From: Protostelium mycophagum
Taxonomy: Eukaryota > Evosea > Variosea > Protosteliida > Protosteliaceae
Reading direction: 5' to 3'
DNA: 38,376 nt
Assembly: GCA_002081555.1 (NCBI GenBank)
Contig: MZNV01000629.1
Location: 1-38,376, forward strand
The position numbers and the translations under genes are program-made. Below, in pieces: positions 34,840-38,376 of the stretch (within the stretch, counting starts at the first letter, position 1; the number at the start of each line of letters is the position of its first letter). The notes under the pieces are model-generated. The model worked only from the letters and a program-made list of their open reading frames with translations, was not told where the DNA came from and ran no database searches.

Positions 34840-37800
34840 ATGATGAGCCTCTTAGCCGTCGTCTTGCTAGCCTTCACAGGTAAAGCATTGTCTGTAGTCA
34901 TCATCAGCCTTAGACGACCAGGGATAATGGCAGATGAATTATCAGCAAACCGACTCATCCTTCTGAGCTCCAAATCGAGCGGCGACACATCGTATCTCGC
35001 CATTTCTAATGGCGTCCTCACCTTCTCACCCGTTGCCACAGCCTCCATATTCCAACTTGTTCCAGGTGGTCCTAATCTTCCAGCAGGATATCTCAACCCC
35101 AACTCTCTCACATTTACTGTGATGGATGTTTATACATCTCAATTCCTCTTGATGGACAGCAACTCGACTGTGAGATTGGCGAGCACTGCCTCGACTTTTA
35201 CATTTTCACGCGTGGCCAATTACCACACCATTAGAGTCGGTGGTGTCTCGGATCTCTTTGTCGATTCAAATGGTGATTTCGCCATGGACAGCATTGTGAA
35301 CAATCTCGGACCCGATCCCATCAACTCCCCCTCTTCCAATTCTACAATATCATTTGACAGTTTTTTGTTTCATGTGGCCTCACCCGGTGTGACGATGGAG
35401 TACCCCTACGACAATCAGTACGCCCCAGAAAACCCCGTCGACAAGAATTCTGGTGAGTACAACGGTCGTCTGAAACAGTTTTTTGACGCATGACAGATTT
35501 TTGCAACTGGAGTATAGACACCACCGTGCTGGGGTGCTTACAGAGACAGCTCACTTCTCAATGTGACCCGTATCAGCCATTCTTTGGCTTTGCGGCGGGG
35601 GCAGATACACTCGGAATGATGCTGGGCAGCGCCATGTTTAAATATAATCTCCCCGGTTTGGAGCATCTCGCCAGAGGTATCGACGCATTGACTGGAGACG
35701 AGCTCCCCTCTCCTCTCTTCGAGTTTGTGACCTGCGGTAGCAACCCGATGATCCTTCACGACCGTAGCAGGTGAGGTTTTACAAACGTATCTACAACTGA
35801 GCGTAAAAGGGGTTTCAAATATATGGTCCCTGATGAACTGGAGATTAGACAATCGCCTTCTTGCACGTACACCGGAACTTCGCAGTTGTACAGCTCCGCA
35901 AAGTCCGTGTCTTTTGAGGCCTCTCGCGCTTCAAGTGAGAAAATACAGTCTAAAAATAGACTGATTCAGATAGATATTGGCGTCACCTTAGAAGCAAGTG
36001 CAAACACCAAAAACCTGACCATAAATGCTGCCGCCGCTTTCAGCATGTCGAAGGGAGCCCTTGACGCTTCTCAAATCTCTGGAAATAGTGACAGTACGAT
36101 CAGCAAGGTCAACATGGGGTGTACATCCTACAAGACGTCACTTCGCACCGACTTGATCCACTTTTCTTCTGAATTTCTGGAGGATCTGGCCTTGTGCATC
36201 ATACCACCCACCACTGATGACCCCTCCACCGACCGATGGTTAGACCTCATTACCAAGTACGGGTCTCATTACGTTACGTCATCCTCCATGGGTGGCAAGA
36301 TCGAGATGTTTGCTGCGACTTCCAAGAACGTATCACTGTCAGGAAGCCAAAAGACTGCATCTTTAAACATAGAGGCCAGCTTATCAGGAAGTCTCGGACC
36401 ACAAGAGCCAGAAGAAGAAGAACCAGCTCCAGACGCCAGCGCCGCGAATAATTCTACGACAACCAATTCTACAAGCACCTCTCCGTCCACATGTGGTGAC
36501 TCCGGGAGCGGTGGCTCTGGCAGTGCCGGGAACAGTACCGCCGCATCCAATAGTACTGCACCCGCCGGAGGAGAATCGGAGGGTATGAGCCCTACCGGAG
36601 AATTCTCCATCGGTGGAAGTTACGGAACGAACGGTAAGATCCCGTTGTAGATTTACATTAACCTCCTCACAGCCGATACAACCCAGCAGAAAGTCTTCGA
36701 GTCTAATACCAGATTTTCCACAATTACAGCATATGGTGGTGCCCCAGGGTCTTTCCAGCCCGCTACGGACACAGAAGGGGCCACTTTCAACGATTGGGCA
36801 TCTACAACGGATTTATACCCTGTAAAATTAGATTTCCAGACGGAGATTATCGGGGATCTGTTGCCTGTCAGAGTGGGTGGACTACAAGTCAGAAGCAAAT
36901 GGTACAGCGCACTGGAAAGATTATTCAGTGGAACTGCTTACAATGCATGGGCCAGCACTCTCTACCGAATCACTGTGAGTTCACCATTTGATTATGGTTC
37001 GCTATAATGATAGAAACACTCAAGTATATAGGTGGTAATGAAGCCCGATACTGGAGCTTGCCCTGGCTGTGTGTTTGGGCCCTTTTCCTTCAAAATGGTG
37101 GGAGACAGTAGCATGAGAGAATGGCTTATACTTGGTGACCCAACGGATGAGACCACCTCTATGTGGAGCTATGGAGAAGTTTTCACTTTTTCCATTCGAG
37201 ACGCAAACCTTGGATCTCTCAACAGCTTTATCATCACTGATTTACGCAATGAGAACTCCGGTTTTGCAAGTAAGTCCGCTGAAATCAATTTCCTACAAAA
37301 GCTAAAAGATATCAGGTGGAGATTCTCCTGCCGGTTTTCCGGTGGCATATATAACTGTTGTGGATGTGACAGATGCCACGGAATTTACCTTTGGATCCGA
37401 AGACACAAACGCCGATCTGGACTCATGGAGTTGTACCCAGACCACTGGACCGGTGTGTCAGTATCAAGCAACTTCTCCTGCCTTCACTTCTTGTGGTTCG
37501 TATGCAGGACTCTCAGGACCCGCTTGTAAGATCCCTCAAAATAACCCCACAAATGCGATGAATCTTGAGACGACTGCGAATGAACCAATTGTAGATCGCA
37601 ATCACTTGGGATAATCCTCCCGGTTTGGGTGATGCTAAAGACTTGTACGTTACTATTACTGGAGATCAAGCCACTGTACAAGTCCCCATCAGTAACACGA
37701 ATTGTGTATTGACACCTTGCGGCGCTGAGGCTAACGGCCAGACCATCACCTGGTCATCTATTTTCCCTGGTACTATCTTGGTGAGTTGGATTTATCTGTG

Positions 37801-38376
37801 TGATGATGGGGTCTGACTGGTTGTAGAATGTCGACATAGCCGGGCGATCCATTTTCGGTACTAACCCCCTCGGGATGAGGGCGGGTAATCCCAACGCCTG
37901 CTCAGGAAGACCCGCCATCGGGTACAGTCTGGTCTACTGCAACAACTCTGTCTGGCGATATCCGAACGATGTATATCTCAGCGGAGGCGATATGTACTTG
38001 GGATTCGACAGCTTAGTGCTGGACTCGTACAAGATGAGAAGTGTGGACAACAGCGCGCTCATTTTAGCTTTCGACCCGCAGACAAAGGGTCAGGGATCAA
38101 TATTGACCGACACGAGTATCACGACTGGAACAGGAAAGCTGAACATCAGAATCGTCCTCGTCAACCCGATACTGCCTTATGTCAACTCTGACGGATACTA
38201 TAAGCTTCAGATCTCTTATCGCTCCACATACCTTTCCACTTTCAACTCTCTCAACTTGGCCTCACAGGTTTCTGTCTCTGTCGTGGCAGGATATATCGGC
38301 CCCAAGTGCGAGACACTCTCCTTTGACGGTCCTTATACCGGTTACTATGGACAGCTGTACATCAACATCAAGGCTG
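34840..38376 (+). CDS. Secreted MACPF (perforin-like) protein, copy B (cut by window edge)
   Basis: ATG at 34840 starts a signal peptide (MMSLLAVVLLAFTG), followed by an intron (34880-34945) at the same place as in copy A. The order is as in copy A: trefoil-like N-terminus, MACPF (GFAAGADTLG, LARGIDALTGDE, signature WLDLITKYGSHYVTSSSMGG with the His kept), then the possible PLAT-like and later domains to the right edge. A ~75-residue acidic then Asn/Ser/Thr/Gly-rich insertion (about 36400-36600) sits in the MACPF domain and is absent from copy A. One intron (about 37555-37594) lacks a GT donor. The 3' end is missing. No stop breaks the frame if that intron is removed. Pore formation is known of the family; target unknown. 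Confidence 0.8.

Noticed and set aside
6300-36652. GTTGTAGAT resembles the 3' end of a Cas12a direct repeat, suggesting CRISPR
   Set aside because: Copies are irregularly spaced, in both orientations, inside eukaryotic introns, lack the full repeat and spacers, and no cas gene is present.

Overview
The window is eukaryotic protist DNA. The genes carry many very short GT-AG introns (mostly 36-65 nt), AATAAA signals lie at or just past the stop codons, and the protein families fit an amoebozoan: a VPS13 lipid-transfer giant, a Stealth/GNPTAB-type phosphotransferase, and very large secreted proteins rich in Cys or Ser/Thr. My best guess is a protosteloid amoeba of the Planoprotostelium kind. That is inferred from gene style, not from a match.

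Layout. 1-1871 is AT-rich and has no intact gene. It holds a ~50-bp minisatellite whose units each carry a palindromic GC core, a decayed acidic-repeat reading frame, and a ~90-bp remnant of a MACPF gene that also lies near the other end of the window. 1872-4527 (+) is a secreted bulb-lectin protein with an exact 118-bp tandem duplication. 4818-16913 (+) is a complete VPS13 of about 3,400 residues in more than 30 exons, with an internal C2-like domain. 17039-19206 (-) is a Stealth phosphotransferase with an EF-hand. 19342-28540 (-) appears to be one giant secreted gene: signal peptide, CGVCGGDNSTC-type repeats, a long Cys-rich region, a discoidin-like segment, a mucin-like AQTSTV/E stalk and seven C-terminal modules. 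28700-30510 (+) is a secreted IPT/TIG-domain protein. 30594-34700 (-) and 34840-end (+) are two divergent, paralogous secreted MACPF proteins that share a 139-bp promoter interval; the second runs off the right edge.

How they fit together (inference): lectin, mucin-like/discoidin-like, TIG and MACPF proteins form a block of secreted adhesion and attack proteins, as expected in a microbe-eating amoeba. VPS13 (membrane contact sites) and the Stealth enzyme (glycan phosphorylation in the secretory pathway) are cellular genes lying within that block.

The strongest unusual signals are: (1) GTTGTAGAT/ATCTACAAC, seen at least 22 times against an expectation of about 0.3, mostly in introns and intergenic DNA; (2) an apparently undescribed ~80-residue Cys module shared by the lectin protein and the giant mucin-like protein; (3) the 118-bp duplication, which carries AG|GT and could have created an intron exactly its own length; (4) the hairpin minisatellite. 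Splice sites were read by eye and are approximate unless stated.
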